This document shows positions 51,801 through 60,670 of a DNA stretch of 64,000 nucleotides, in pieces. The stretch's first letter is position 1, and every line of letters starts with the position of its first letter. The notes under the pieces were generated by a model that did no database searches, was not told where the DNA came from, and saw only the letters and a program-made list of their open reading frames with translations. This DNA comes from GWB2-37-7 sp942492835 (GTDB taxonomy: Bacteria; Bacillota; Clostridia; Lutisporales; Lutisporaceae). A program made the translations under genes and the position numbers. The stretch is from NCBI GenBank assembly GCA_942492835.1, contig OW818645.1, forward strand, positions 3,410,001-3,474,000, written 5' to 3'.

Positions 51801-54800
51801 CCTGTTCTTACAGTTCCAGAAGATATCCCCATTGAAGCAACAGCTGTAAGGACACCTGTAACTATTGGAGAAGCCACTGCGGTAGACATATTCTCTATAA
51901 CAATAGTGAATGATGCACCAGCAGACTATCCTGTAGGTACAACAAAAGTAACATGGACAGCTACAGATGCAAATGGTAACATTTCAACAGGAGTACAGAA
52001 TGTTACTGTAACTGATACAACAAAGCCTGTGCTTACAGTACCTAATGATATGACTGTGGAAGCAACAGCAGTAAGAACACCTGTATCTATAGGTATGGCG
52101 ACAGCTACTGATATATTTAGTGTAACTATAGTAAGTAATGCACCTTCAGATTATCCACTTGGAAAAACAGTAGTAACCTGGAAGGCGACAGATGAGAACG
52201 GAAATATAAGTGAAGGAACGCAGATTATAACAGTAGTGGACACAACTGTTCCTGCATTTATAGCTCCTGAGAATTTGACAATAGAGGCAACAGCAGTAGA
52301 GACAGAGGTAGATTTGGTATCACCAGTAGTAACAGATATATTTGGATTTACAATAACCAGTGATGCACCAGCAAGCTACCCAATAGGAGCAACAACAGTA
52401 ACCTGGACAGCAACAGATGCAAATGGTAACGTATCAACAGCAGTGCAGTCTATAACAATAGTAGATACAACAAAGCCTGTACTAACATTACCAGAGAATA
52501 AGACAGTAGAAGCAACAGCGGTAAGTACTCCAGTAGAAATAGGAACAGCCACAGCTACAGATATATTTGGAGTTACAATAACCAGTGATGCACCAGTAAG
52601 CTATCCAATAGGAATAACAACAGTAACGTGGACAGCAACTGATGCAAACGGTAATGTATCAACAGCAGTACAAACTATAACAATAGTAGATACAACAAAG
52701 CCTGTACTAACATTACCAGAGAATAAAACCGTAGAAGCAACAGCGTTAAATACACCAGTAGAAATAGGAACAGCCACAGCTACAGACATATTTGGAGTTA
52801 CTGTGACCAGTGATGCACCAGTAAGCTATTCAATAGGAGCAACAACAGTAACCTGGACAGCAACAGATGCAAATGGTAACGTATCAACAGCAGTGAAGAC
52901 TATAACAATAGTAGATACAACAAAGCCTGTACTAACATTACCAGAGAATAAGACAGTAGAAGCAACAGCGGTAAGTACTCCAGTAGAAATAGGAACAGCC
53001 ACAGCTACAGACATATTTGGAGTTACTGTGACCAGTGATGCACCAGTAAGCTATTCAATAGGAGCAACAACAGTAACCTGGACAGCAACAGATGCAAATG
53101 GTAATGTATCAACAGCAGTACAAACTATAACAATAGTAGATACAACAAAGCCTGTACTAACGCTACCAGAGAATAAGACAGTAGAAGCAACAGCGGTAAA
53201 TACACCAGTAGAAATAGGTGCAGCAACAGCTACAGATATATTTGGAGTTACTGTGACCAGTGATGCACCAGTAAGCTATCCAATAGGAATAACAACAGTA
53301 ACGTGGACAGCAACTGATGCAAACGGTAATGTATCAACAGCAGTACAAACTATAACAATAGTAGATACAACAAAGCCTGTACTAACGCTACCAGAGAATA
53401 AGACAGTGGAAGCAACAGCGTTAAATACACCAGTAGAAATAGGAACAGCAACAGCTACAGACATATTTGGAGTTACTGTGACCAATGATGCACCAGTAAG
53501 CTATCCAATAGGAGCAACAACAGTAACCTGGACAGCAACAGATGCAAATGGTAACGTATCAACAGCTGTGCAGACTATAACAATAGTAGATACAACAAAG
53601 CCTGTACTCACATTGCCAGAGAATAAGACAGTAGAAGCAACAGCGGTAAATACACCAGTAGAAATAGGAACAGCAACAGCTACAGATATATTTGGAGTTA
53701 CAATAACCAGTGATGCACTAGCAAGCTATCCAATAGGAATAACAACAGTAACGTGGACAGCAACAGATGCAAATGGTAATGTATCAACAGCAGTACAAAC
53801 TATAACAATAGTAGATACAACAAAGCCTGTACTAACATTACCAGAGAATAAAACCGTAGAAGCAACAGCAGTAAATACTCCAGTAGAAATAGGAACAGCA
53901 ACAGCTACAGATATATTTGGAGTTACAATAACCAGTGATGCACTAGCAAGCTATCCAATAGGAATAACAACAGTAACGTGGACAGCAACTGATGCAAATG
54001 GTAATGTATCAACAGCAGTACAAACTATAACAATAGTAGATACAACAAAGCCTGTACTAACATTACCAGAGAATAAAACCGTAGAAGCAACAGCAGTAAA
54101 TACTCTAGTAGAAATTGGAACAGCAACAGCTACAGATATATTTGGAGTTACAATAACCAGTGATGCACTAGTAAGCTATTCAATAGGAGCAACAACAGTA
54201 ACCTGGACAGCAACAGATGCAAACGGTAACGTATCAACAGCAGTGCAGACTATAACTATTGTAGATACAACAAAGCCTGTACTAACGCTACCAGAGAATA
54301 AGACAGTGGAAGCAACAGCGTTAAATACACCAGTAGAAATAGGAACAGCCACAGCTACAGACATATTTGGAGTTACTGTGACTAGTGATGCACCAGTAAG
54401 CTATCCAATAGGAGCAGCAACAGTAACCTGGACAGCAACAGATGCAAACGGTAACGTATCAACAGCAGTGCAGACTATAACAATAGTAGATACAACAAAG
54501 CCTGTACTAACGCTACCAGAGAATAAGACAGTGGAAGCAACAGCGTTAAATACACCAGTAGAAATAGGAACAGCCACAGCTACAGACATATTTGGAGTTA
54601 CTGTGACTAGTGATGCACCAGTAAGCTATCCAATAGGAGCAACAACAGTAACCTGGACAGCAACAGATGCAAACGGTAACGTATCAACAGCAGTGCAGAC
54701 TATAACAATAGTAGATACAACAAAGCCTGTACTAACAGCTCCAGCTGATATTACAGTATATGCAACAGGCATAACAACACAGGTATCAATAGGTAATGCC

Positions 54801-55412
54801 ACAACCACAGATATTTTTGAAGTCACTGTGACTAATGATGCACTGGCAGAATACCCCGTAGGGACGACACTAGTAACCTGGACAGCAACAGATGCAAATG
54901 GTAACGTATCAACAGCAGTGCAGAGTATCACAGTTCTTCAGAAGCTGAATTTAACAGCCTATAACTGTGACAGAAGCGTGACGACAGATAAACTGGAGCC
55001 AATAATAAAGCTCGAAAATGTCAGTGGTAACACACTCAATCTTAGTGATATAACCATAAGATACTATTATACGGTAGATGACGAGATGTATCAGCATTAC
55101 TCTTGTTATAATGCAAAAGTGTATAATGATTTAGGATACAGTATAATTACATCCAATGTTGGAGGAACTCTTATCCAAAGTATTGAGAAACCTGGAAGTG
55201 ATTATTATCTAGAAATAAGCTTTACAAGTAGTGCGGGAGAGCTGAAACAAGGAGAAGAAGTCATAATCCATAATCAAATTATAAAAGATTTTTGGGGCTG
55301 TTATACACAGACAAATGATTACTCCTTTAACGCATCAGCCAATAACTATGTTGAAACTGATAAGATAACGGTAAATCTATCAGGGACTCTTGTTAACGGA
55401 ATTGAACCATAA
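48846..55412 (+). CDS. Giant secreted HYR-repeat protein with C-terminal CBM3
   Basis: About 2188-aa exported fibre-like protein. Signal sequence to ~40 ('GICICLIIFVCFFSMAAANP'), a Big_1-like domain (~50-165; 'VVAAKDSSGNPVSGVAITFL'), three Ig-like/OmpL47-type units (~180-455; 'AVDQAGNTETAKTITVK'), then 21 HYR repeats of exactly 75 residues (~457-2030; 'VTWTATDANGNVSTAVQTIT'), and a family 3 cellulose-binding module (~2035-2188; 'SDITIRYYYTVDDEMYQHYS', 'DYYLEISFTSSAGEL', 'QTNDYSFNASAN'). ATG at 48846 follows GGGGGAATG; a GTG at 48810 is an alternative. No sortase motif. Likely adhesin or carbohydrate-bound stalk. Link with the eCIS is by position only. Confidence 0.9.
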   Translation: MKHLKTLFSVLGECFGKVSKGICICLIIFVCFFSMAAANPVNAEGGTSGTVTLYSVSPLLQQMKLLQPSSVIPGGRGYMLPQVVAAKDSSGNPVSGVAITFLVSTDNYVSSIMRGSNSKSITVTTDANGIASAANTYQGYVGEGYQVYSKYNGIIKTLQVTASAQDTNTITFSVQVGTYGSSITDTTPPTITASAADDTGASYTAGTWTNHTVTVHYTAADTLSNISFCTEDQTFADEGANQIATGVARDSAATSESDVNHTSSVTFSPINIDKSAPTTTATATPAYGDIWNNGTVSVSFNAVDSISGIAALYYKIGDNETVVINDSNATVNISSEGITNISYWAVDQAGNTETAKTITVKVDQTTPALTHTLSPEKNENGWNSADVTVNLTAADTYSGVNEIHYKIGESGTEQVVQGQQATFTVNTEGVIPITFWAVDNVDNTSTVQTFNVKLDKAAPIITVPQNITIEATAVNTSINIGTATVTDVSPDVTLTNDVPTGGFPIGTTSVIWTARDQVGNVTTAVQTITVLDTTKPVISVQGDIVLEATAVNTPVTLQKATATDIFSIIITSDAPDVFPIGETTVTWTATDANNNSITAVQNVTVIDSTKPVLTLPQNITIEATGTRTIVPIGTATATDIFQVVITSDAPADYPVGATTVAWKATDANGNISMGEQVINVVDTIKPVLAIPEDITLEATALRTPVAIGQATATDIFDVTITNDAPTDFPIGTTIITWTAIDENNNKTTAEQKVIVKDTTKPVLTIPNNVTLEATAVRTAVSIGQATATDIFEVTITNNAPSNYPVGNTVITWTATDANGNVTTREQIITVTDTTKPLLSIPGDKTVEATAVRTLVNIGQAAATDIFETTIVNDAPADYPLGTTIVTWTATDANGNISTVKQNITVKDTTKPILQVPQDITIEAIAIKTPVVIGMATATEIFPVTITIDAPADYPIGTTKVTWMAEDASGNISLGYQNITVMDTTVPVLTVPEDIPIEATAVRTPVTIGEATAVDIFSITIVNDAPADYPVGTTKVTWTATDANGNISTGVQNVTVTDTTKPVLTVPNDMTVEATAVRTPVSIGMATATDIFSVTIVSNAPSDYPLGKTVVTWKATDENGNISEGTQIITVVDTTVPAFIAPENLTIEATAVETEVDLVSPVVTDIFGFTITSDAPASYPIGATTVTWTATDANGNVSTAVQSITIVDTTKPVLTLPENKTVEATAVSTPVEIGTATATDIFGVTITSDAPVSYPIGITTVTWTATDANGNVSTAVQTITIVDTTKPVLTLPENKTVEATALNTPVEIGTATATDIFGVTVTSDAPVSYSIGATTVTWTATDANGNVSTAVKTITIVDTTKPVLTLPENKTVEATAVSTPVEIGTATATDIFGVTVTSDAPVSYSIGATTVTWTATDANGNVSTAVQTITIVDTTKPVLTLPENKTVEATAVNTPVEIGAATATDIFGVTVTSDAPVSYPIGITTVTWTATDANGNVSTAVQTITIVDTTKPVLTLPENKTVEATALNTPVEIGTATATDIFGVTVTNDAPVSYPIGATTVTWTATDANGNVSTAVQTITIVDTTKPVLTLPENKTVEATAVNTPVEIGTATATDIFGVTITSDALASYPIGITTVTWTATDANGNVSTAVQTITIVDTTKPVLTLPENKTVEATAVNTPVEIGTATATDIFGVTITSDALASYPIGITTVTWTATDANGNVSTAVQTITIVDTTKPVLTLPENKTVEATAVNTLVEIGTATATDIFGVTITSDALVSYSIGATTVTWTATDANGNVSTAVQTITIVDTTKPVLTLPENKTVEATALNTPVEIGTATATDIFGVTVTSDAPVSYPIGAATVTWTATDANGNVSTAVQTITIVDTTKPVLTLPENKTVEATALNTPVEIGTATATDIFGVTVTSDAPVSYPIGATTVTWTATDANGNVSTAVQTITIVDTTKPVLTAPADITVYATGITTQVSIGNATTTDIFEVTVTNDALAEYPVGTTLVTWTATDANGNVSTAVQSITVLQKLNLTAYNCDRSVTTDKLEPIIKLENVSGNTLNLSDITIRYYYTVDDEMYQHYSCYNAKVYNDLGYSIITSNVGGTLIQSIEKPGSDYYLEISFTSSAGELKQGEEVIIHNQIIKDFWGCYTQTNDYSFNASANNYVETDKITVNLSGTLVNGIEP
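50217..54942 (+). repeat. 225-bp tandem array, 21 units
   Basis: Exact 225-bp period, in frame, encoding the HYR repeats. Units 1-10 (to ~52480) are diverged, while units 11-20 (~52480-54715) are nearly identical at DNA level and share the block 'GATACAACAAAGCCTGTACT' once per unit. Unit 21 is diverged again. This indicates recent amplification of the inner units. Confidence 0.92.
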
Positions 55413-55488
55413 GCATAAAATATCCACTTTCGTAAAACCAGTTATAAACAATATCTGGTAAAGATATCTAATCAAATAGCTTTATATA

Positions 55489-55531
55489 AGAGAGATTACA
55501 TATATAGTCAAATGTAATCTCTCTTTTTTTT
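55489..55531 (+). terminator. Terminator of the HYR giant gene
   Basis: Perfect 13-bp stem AGAGAGATTACAT / ATGTAATCTCTCT with a 10-base loop and T8 tail. Confidence 0.9.
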
Positions 55532-55670
55532 GTGTAAAAATTCTAAATTATGGATGTAAAAACAGCGTTAATTTCTCCTTTATATATGAGGGAATATATA
55601 AAATAAAATTCCTCCATATAACTAGAGGTTTGATCAGAAGATGATCCCTTTATAGGAAGGAGAACTGAAA

Positions 55671-58600
55671 ATGCAATCAATGACGGTAATAAATAAGCAA
55701 AATGAGAAGTCTCCTGTTGGAAAAAGCAAAAGTGTACAGAAATCACTTTATGTAAAGACTCCCATTTTGCATAAAGTCGATCCGTTGGAGATTATTCAGC
55801 GGGTTCACAAGAAGCCAGATTCCATTACCCATGATGATATTATGGTACTTCAAAATACTATAGGAAACAAGGCTGTCATCAAATTGTTATCAGAAGCACA
55901 ACCAAAAGCTCCTATTAGTAAGGATATCCCAAATAAGCTTGAAAGCAAAGAAAAGTCGGAGGCTGTACAGAAAAAATCAGCAAATGTTGTCAAAAGTGAC
56001 AAAAAAGCTGTGGATACTTTGCCTGCTTTAAAAAAGACAGAAGAAAAGCCTGTTGAGCAAAAAGAGAAAAATATACCTTTGCTCAATAAACAGACAGAGG
56101 CTCCAAACAAGGCGGATGACATAAAAACACCTAGAAATATTCAAAAGGAAGCTATAAAACAAGAAGAGAATAAGGCAACTGAAAGTATTGAAGTTAACAA
56201 GCAAGCAGAGGTTAAGGAAACTACAACCAAAGTTGCCCCTATGGAAGGTGTAAAAGAACCTCAAAAACAGCAAAATGTGAAGCTGCAAGGAGAAGATCCA
56301 GGTAAAATAATAAACCAGTTAGGAAATGTTCCGCCTGCTCAAATATATAATGCACTCAAGCAAGCAGAAGCAGTCTCAGGAACAGCTCTCAAAAATCAGA
56401 TGAATAAGACTCAGGCGGTTATACCATCAATACCTGCTCCTACAGGGCTCAAATCAGGAAAGCAGCAAGCTACAGTAAAAAACAAGGTTAAAACAATTAA
56501 ACATGAGGTATCTGAGAACTTTAAGAGTAAGAAATCTGGAGGAAAGGTAACTAACGGAAGCTTACAAAATTTTGAGGTTAGAGCAGAGGCGAATAATGAA
56601 GCAGATGCTAAGGATATTATGAAAGAGGCACGGGCGTATTCATCTGATATTCCATCAATTGGAATGGACGGTGAAGCAGATCCTTCACAAATAAAGAGCT
56701 TCAAGACAGAAGCTGCTCAAAGTGTTAAGAGTGCAAAAGAAGCTGAGCTAAGCCAGATAAATAAAGAATTTGGTGAGAACCAAATACTGCCTACACCTGA
56801 CAACACAATTATAAAAGCTAAAAAATCTGTACAGGGGGTTAATTCTCCTTCGATAGCAATAGAACACATGGAAGGTATTTCATCAGAGGTAGCAGCAAGA
56901 ATGAATCCATCATTAGCTCCTATTCTAAAAACTCAATTGGATAGCGGTAAGAACAAGTATGAAAAAGGAAAAGAAAAATTTGATTCTGATGTGTTATCAG
57001 CTAAAGCCAGTACAGAGAGCAATATTGAGCAAATGAAGTCAGAAACGAGAGCGAAACAGATAGGTGAACAGACCTCGGTAAAAGCTCAGGTCAATTCATA
57101 TAGAGATGAGTGGAGAAACGAGATTAAAGGAGCAGTTTCTGAATATGGTCAACAAGCAGACACAGCTTCAGAAGCCAAGAAAAACGAAATTAGTAATGTA
57201 AAATCGGAAAAAGAAGGTCAAGTACACACTACAATGACCACAGCAGAAAAAGATGCTAACAAGGAATATAAAGTGGCAAAAACAAAGGCTGATGATAAGA
57301 AGAAAGAAAAAGAAAAAGACAAAGACAAAGGAGGTCTCTTAGGTTGGGTCAAAGAAAAGGCACAGCAATTTGTTGAGGGTATCAAGAAGGCAGTAAGCTC
57401 TATATTTGATGGTCTGCGTAAGGCTGTTAAAACAATATTTGACAAAGCAAAGCAAGCGGCAATGAAAATAATAGAAGCAGGAAGAAGACTCATAGTTAAC
57501 ATTATAAAAGGCTTGGGAGATGTCTTAAAAGGACTAGTAAAAAAGGTATTTGTAAAATTCCCTGGTATAGCAAACAAAATATGCAGTAAGATTGATCAGA
57601 CTGTAAACAAAGCTATCAAGGCAGTAAACAACGCAGCAGAAAAGCTGAAAAAGAATGTAAGCAAAGCACTAGACTTTTTATCAAGTGGAGTAGACAAACT
57701 ATTATCAGGACTACAGTCTCTATATAATGGTGTATTCTCTGCAATAGGAAAATTCCTGAAGCAAGACTTTAAAACTATGTTCATGCAAGCACTAGAAGTG
57801 GCACAGATAGCTGCAGAAATTGCATTAGCCTTTGCAACAGGGGGCGGAAGTGTTCTTGTACAAATTGGAACATGGCTTGGTACCACCTTACCTAAAATAT
57901 TTAATACTGTAACATCAGTAATAGGATTTGTAGATAATATCAGAAATATAAAGCTTGAAGATGTAAAGCAGTTCCTTTCAGCAAGTAAGATAGGTGAATT
58001 TTTAGTAAAAGGTCTGTTTGGTGAGGTTAGTGGATTAGCTCAAGGGGAAAAAGAAGAAAAGAAAAAAGATGAAGAAAGCTCAAGTGGAAAAGAATCAAAA
58101 GGGCTGGTAAAAATATTACATATAATATCAAGCATATTAAATGTTGTAAAAGGGATTTATGGAAAAGTAGTAGGGGGTATAAACAAAATACTACCTATCA
58201 TAAATATATCCACTAAAACATGGTTTGACCCATTTAGTATGATTTATGCAGGAGTAATAAAAGCATTAGAGGTAGTTCAAAATCCTGCTGAAGCACTAAA
58301 TGAAGGTGTAGAAAAGGTAAAAGAAGCCATAGGTGGATTCTTCTCAAATATCAAAGGGAAGCTTACAGAGGTTACCCAAGGAATCAAAGAAAAGATAGCG
58401 ATTATCGGACAGCCTGCTCAGTTAATGAAGCTGCTGGCAAATAAGGCAGTAGACATGGTACTGAACTTTATCGTCACACATCCACCGTCTGCACTAATAA
58501 AAGCAGTATTCAAGACAGTGGAAGCAGTATCTGGAAAATCTATTATTGAGCTTGTACGCCAGTATATCCCCTTTGCAGACAAGCTAATAAACAAAATAGC

Positions 58601-59597
58601 TGGCTCTAGCCCTGTTCAAGGACTTCTAAAACCATTGGAGAAACCTGCTAAACAAGTGGGCGGTATGATTGACCAAGTATCAGTGGGTGCTGTTGGTATG
58701 GTTAACGAATCTGAACAAAAAGCTGTAGGTGTATTCGGAAGCGGAGCCAAGCTGCTTAAAGGATTGGCAGGAACCACTGGAAATAAAAAATCAGCCAGCT
58801 TGGGAGCAGGTCAGAAAAAACAAGAAGGCGGAGATTTCCTTGGTGTCATAAAATCTGGTATACACAATAGATTGGTAAACCTAGGACAAAAACTATTGAA
58901 AAGCGGAAAGGCTATATTAAAGGGTGCGGTAAACAAGGTTAAAGGATTTGTCTTCGGTAATAAGCTAAAATTCAAGCTGGGTAATGAAAAACATGAACTT
59001 TGGATTGAAAAGCAGGGTGATAAAAAGGTTGTAATGATTGCAAGTAATCCAAAACCGGCACTTGAATATGTAAGAAAAATAGCTGTTGACAGTAAAGAGG
59101 ATATAAATGTAAAATTAGGTAAAGAACGAGCTATTAAAACAATTATAAATGTTGAATTTGAAAGTGATAAGAAACTAGAAACTGGACAACCTCAAGAGGA
59201 AGCTAAGGCAGCTATCACACAGATTGTATCTGCGGGAGTAAGTAAGGTTGATTTTGGAAAGCATTTGAAAGATTTAATTGGTGACCCTCCAGAAAAAATG
59301 GTAGACCCGCATGCACATCATATCTTATTTAAGGAAGGCCATGGAAGTGCTCAAAAAGCTCTCGTAAAAGAAGGTCAAGAATTATTAAGACGGTATAATA
59401 TAGACCCAATAATGGGAAAAGAGAATCTTATTTGGGCACCAAATAGAGTTAAGGGTCAACATGGAATTGAGACACTTAAAAATGTTGTTGATAATCTTAA
59501 ATCTATTGAAGATATGGGCGGTTCATCTGAACGTATCAGGAAAAATCTTGTTAAAAAACTTAAGGAATTAGGTGACTTAGCAGCAAGGAGGAGATAG
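55671..59597 (+). CDS. eCIS-associated polymorphic toxin with AHH nuclease C-terminus
   Basis: 1308-aa protein. N-terminus (~30-70) carries 'DPLEIIQRVHKKPDSITHDD' followed by 'IMVLQNTIGNKAVIKLL', the 'LQ.tIGN.AV..LL' tag common at the start of eCIS/DUF4157-associated effectors. I found no HExxH, so the DUF4157 peptidase itself is absent. A Lys/Glu-rich linker (~75-200), long helical parts, and a block of amphipathic helices (~545-1050; 'GGLLGWVKEKAQQFVEGIKK') follow. The last ~100 residues contain 'DPHAHHILFKEG' and 'ENLIWAPNRVKGQHG', the AHH pattern of HNH/Endo VII-type DNases. ATG after AAGGAGAAC. An ankyrin-repeat gene follows 5 bp later as likely immunity. Confidence 0.82.
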   Translation: MQSMTVINKQNEKSPVGKSKSVQKSLYVKTPILHKVDPLEIIQRVHKKPDSITHDDIMVLQNTIGNKAVIKLLSEAQPKAPISKDIPNKLESKEKSEAVQKKSANVVKSDKKAVDTLPALKKTEEKPVEQKEKNIPLLNKQTEAPNKADDIKTPRNIQKEAIKQEENKATESIEVNKQAEVKETTTKVAPMEGVKEPQKQQNVKLQGEDPGKIINQLGNVPPAQIYNALKQAEAVSGTALKNQMNKTQAVIPSIPAPTGLKSGKQQATVKNKVKTIKHEVSENFKSKKSGGKVTNGSLQNFEVRAEANNEADAKDIMKEARAYSSDIPSIGMDGEADPSQIKSFKTEAAQSVKSAKEAELSQINKEFGENQILPTPDNTIIKAKKSVQGVNSPSIAIEHMEGISSEVAARMNPSLAPILKTQLDSGKNKYEKGKEKFDSDVLSAKASTESNIEQMKSETRAKQIGEQTSVKAQVNSYRDEWRNEIKGAVSEYGQQADTASEAKKNEISNVKSEKEGQVHTTMTTAEKDANKEYKVAKTKADDKKKEKEKDKDKGGLLGWVKEKAQQFVEGIKKAVSSIFDGLRKAVKTIFDKAKQAAMKIIEAGRRLIVNIIKGLGDVLKGLVKKVFVKFPGIANKICSKIDQTVNKAIKAVNNAAEKLKKNVSKALDFLSSGVDKLLSGLQSLYNGVFSAIGKFLKQDFKTMFMQALEVAQIAAEIALAFATGGGSVLVQIGTWLGTTLPKIFNTVTSVIGFVDNIRNIKLEDVKQFLSASKIGEFLVKGLFGEVSGLAQGEKEEKKKDEESSSGKESKGLVKILHIISSILNVVKGIYGKVVGGINKILPIINISTKTWFDPFSMIYAGVIKALEVVQNPAEALNEGVEKVKEAIGGFFSNIKGKLTEVTQGIKEKIAIIGQPAQLMKLLANKAVDMVLNFIVTHPPSALIKAVFKTVEAVSGKSIIELVRQYIPFADKLINKIAGSSPVQGLLKPLEKPAKQVGGMIDQVSVGAVGMVNESEQKAVGVFGSGAKLLKGLAGTTGNKKSASLGAGQKKQEGGDFLGVIKSGIHNRLVNLGQKLLKSGKAILKGAVNKVKGFVFGNKLKFKLGNEKHELWIEKQGDKKVVMIASNPKPALEYVRKIAVDSKEDINVKLGKERAIKTIINVEFESDKKLETGQPQEEAKAAITQIVSAGVSKVDFGKHLKDLIGDPPEKMVDPHAHHILFKEGHGSAQKALVKEGQELLRRYNIDPIMGKENLIWAPNRVKGQHGIETLKNVVDNLKSIEDMGGSSERIRKNLVKKLKELGDLAARRR

Positions 59598-59602
59598 AAA
59601 AA

Positions 59603-60097
59603 ATGGATAACAAACAACTGATAAATGAAATGCTTGATGCAATTGAGGATGGTGATGTAGAGAGAGTAATGGTTTTATTAAACTCTGATGTTGATAAATT
59701 AAATTTGATAACTCCATTTGGTACTTGGTTACATATTGCTGCATCAGAGGGACAACTAGATATTGTCAAAAAACTTATAGATTTAGGGGTAGATATAAAT
59801 AAGCGAGGTGGCACATATGATGGCGGAGCAATAAATAGTGCGGCTTCAGAAGGATATATAGAAATTGTTAAATATTTATTGTCTAATGGTGCTGAATTTG
59901 ATGTTAGTGAACCAACAAGAAATCCTCTTTTTGGTGCGATTATGAGTGGTAATATAAATATTGTAAAGGTATTAATTGATAATGGAATTAACACAAAGAT
60001 AAAATACACTGGAGAAAATATGACTAATATGGATGCTTATGCATTTGCGATTGAAAGAGGGCAAAAAGATATTGCTGAATTAATTAAGGCTACGTAA
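59603..60097 (+). CDS. Ankyrin-repeat protein, candidate immunity protein
   Basis: 164-aa cytosolic protein of about four ankyrin repeats ('GTWLHIAASEGQLDIVKKLI', 'AINSAASEGYIEIVKYLLSN', 'NPLFGAIMSGNINIVKVLID', 'DAYAFAIERGQKDIAELIKA'). ATG after AGGAGGAG. It starts 5 bp after the nuclease toxin gene, and ankyrin proteins are known immunity partners of polymorphic nuclease toxins. Binding and inhibition of the AHH domain is inferred from position. Confidence 0.85.
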   Translation: MDNKQLINEMLDAIEDGDVERVMVLLNSDVDKLNLITPFGTWLHIAASEGQLDIVKKLIDLGVDINKRGGTYDGGAINSAASEGYIEIVKYLLSNGAEFDVSEPTRNPLFGAIMSGNINIVKVLIDNGINTKIKYTGENMTNMDAYAFAIERGQKDIAELIKAT

Positions 60098-60188
60098 TAA
60101 AGCTGGTGCTATTACAGAGAAGAATAAGAATTTAAATAGTATTACCCATAATTTGACGATTAGAAAGTTTGTAAATAATATCACCTAA
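60084..60188 (+). pseudogene. Possible orphan toxin-tip fragment
   Basis: Open stretch without a start codon in the +1 frame relative to the ankyrin gene, reading 'LRNKAGAITEKNKNLNSITH' and ending 'TIRKFVNNIT' then stop. Polymorphic toxin loci often keep such start-less remnants of exchanged C-terminal cassettes after the immunity gene. Too short for family assignment; may be chance. Confidence 0.25.
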
Positions 60189-60196
60189 TGGATTCA

Positions 60197-60239
60197 GGTC
60201 TAAACAGAGATAAATTCTCTGTTTAGACCTTTCTTTTTA
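60197..60239 (+). terminator. Terminator of the toxin-immunity unit
   Basis: Perfect 14-bp stem GGTCTAAACAGAGA / TCTCTGTTTAGACC with a 5-base loop, followed by TTTCTTTTTAT. Confidence 0.9.
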
Positions 60240-60358
60240 TCCACTCCTTCAAATCCCAAATAAAAAATCCAAATCCTGGTTGTAAATCACCTCTCAAAAC
60301 TTACTTCCTATATGAATAAGCATTTTACAAATAAAAACAAATTTATAAGGAGGGTACC

Positions 60359-60562
60359 ATGAAAGATATCAAAACAATAATTGATTTTCTCGAAAAAATA
60401 AGAGCTGCAAATGTCAAGGTTTTTGATTCTTATTCAGATGAAAAGCTGATGATGAATACTGATTGTAACAATCTTTATCAAGCCTTTTGGCAGGCTGATT
60501 TTAAGCTGAAAAATGTAATCAGCCTATTAAAATGTGTTGAAGAAAACAATTCACATGAATAG
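60359..60562 (+). CDS. 67-aa protein of unknown function in the eCIS locus
   Basis: Small acidic, helical protein ('MKDIKTIIDFLEKIRAANVK', 'NLYQAFWQADFKLKNVISLL'). Strong ribosome site AAGGAGGG 6 bases before the ATG supports real translation. It lies between the toxin-immunity terminator and the AAA+ ATPase gene. No family recognised; possibly a small eCIS accessory or regulator. Confidence 0.6.
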   Translation: MKDIKTIIDFLEKIRAANVKVFDSYSDEKLMMNTDCNNLYQAFWQADFKLKNVISLLKCVEENNSHE

Positions 60563-60670
60563 TTAGATATTTATAACAAATATGTTAATGGTTGGTTGTA
60601 TATCATATGTTTTATTTTACTTTATATATAGAAACACAAATTAAATCAATCATAAGGATGAAAGCAAAAG

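Noticed and set aside
50310..54931. Many reverse-strand ORFs of 60-150 codons inside the HYR giant gene
   Set aside because: They repeat at the 225-bp period and are the mirror reading of the tandem repeats; no ribosome sites or protein motifs.
50217..54942. Tandem array considered as CRISPR or satellite DNA
   Set aside because: The 225-bp units are continuous, in frame and encode HYR domains; there are no spacers.
55671..59597. Considered the toxin a phage tape-measure protein
   Set aside because: The AHH nuclease end, adjacent ankyrin gene and eCIS tag at the N-terminus fit an effector better; a tape measure is expected among tail genes further downstream.
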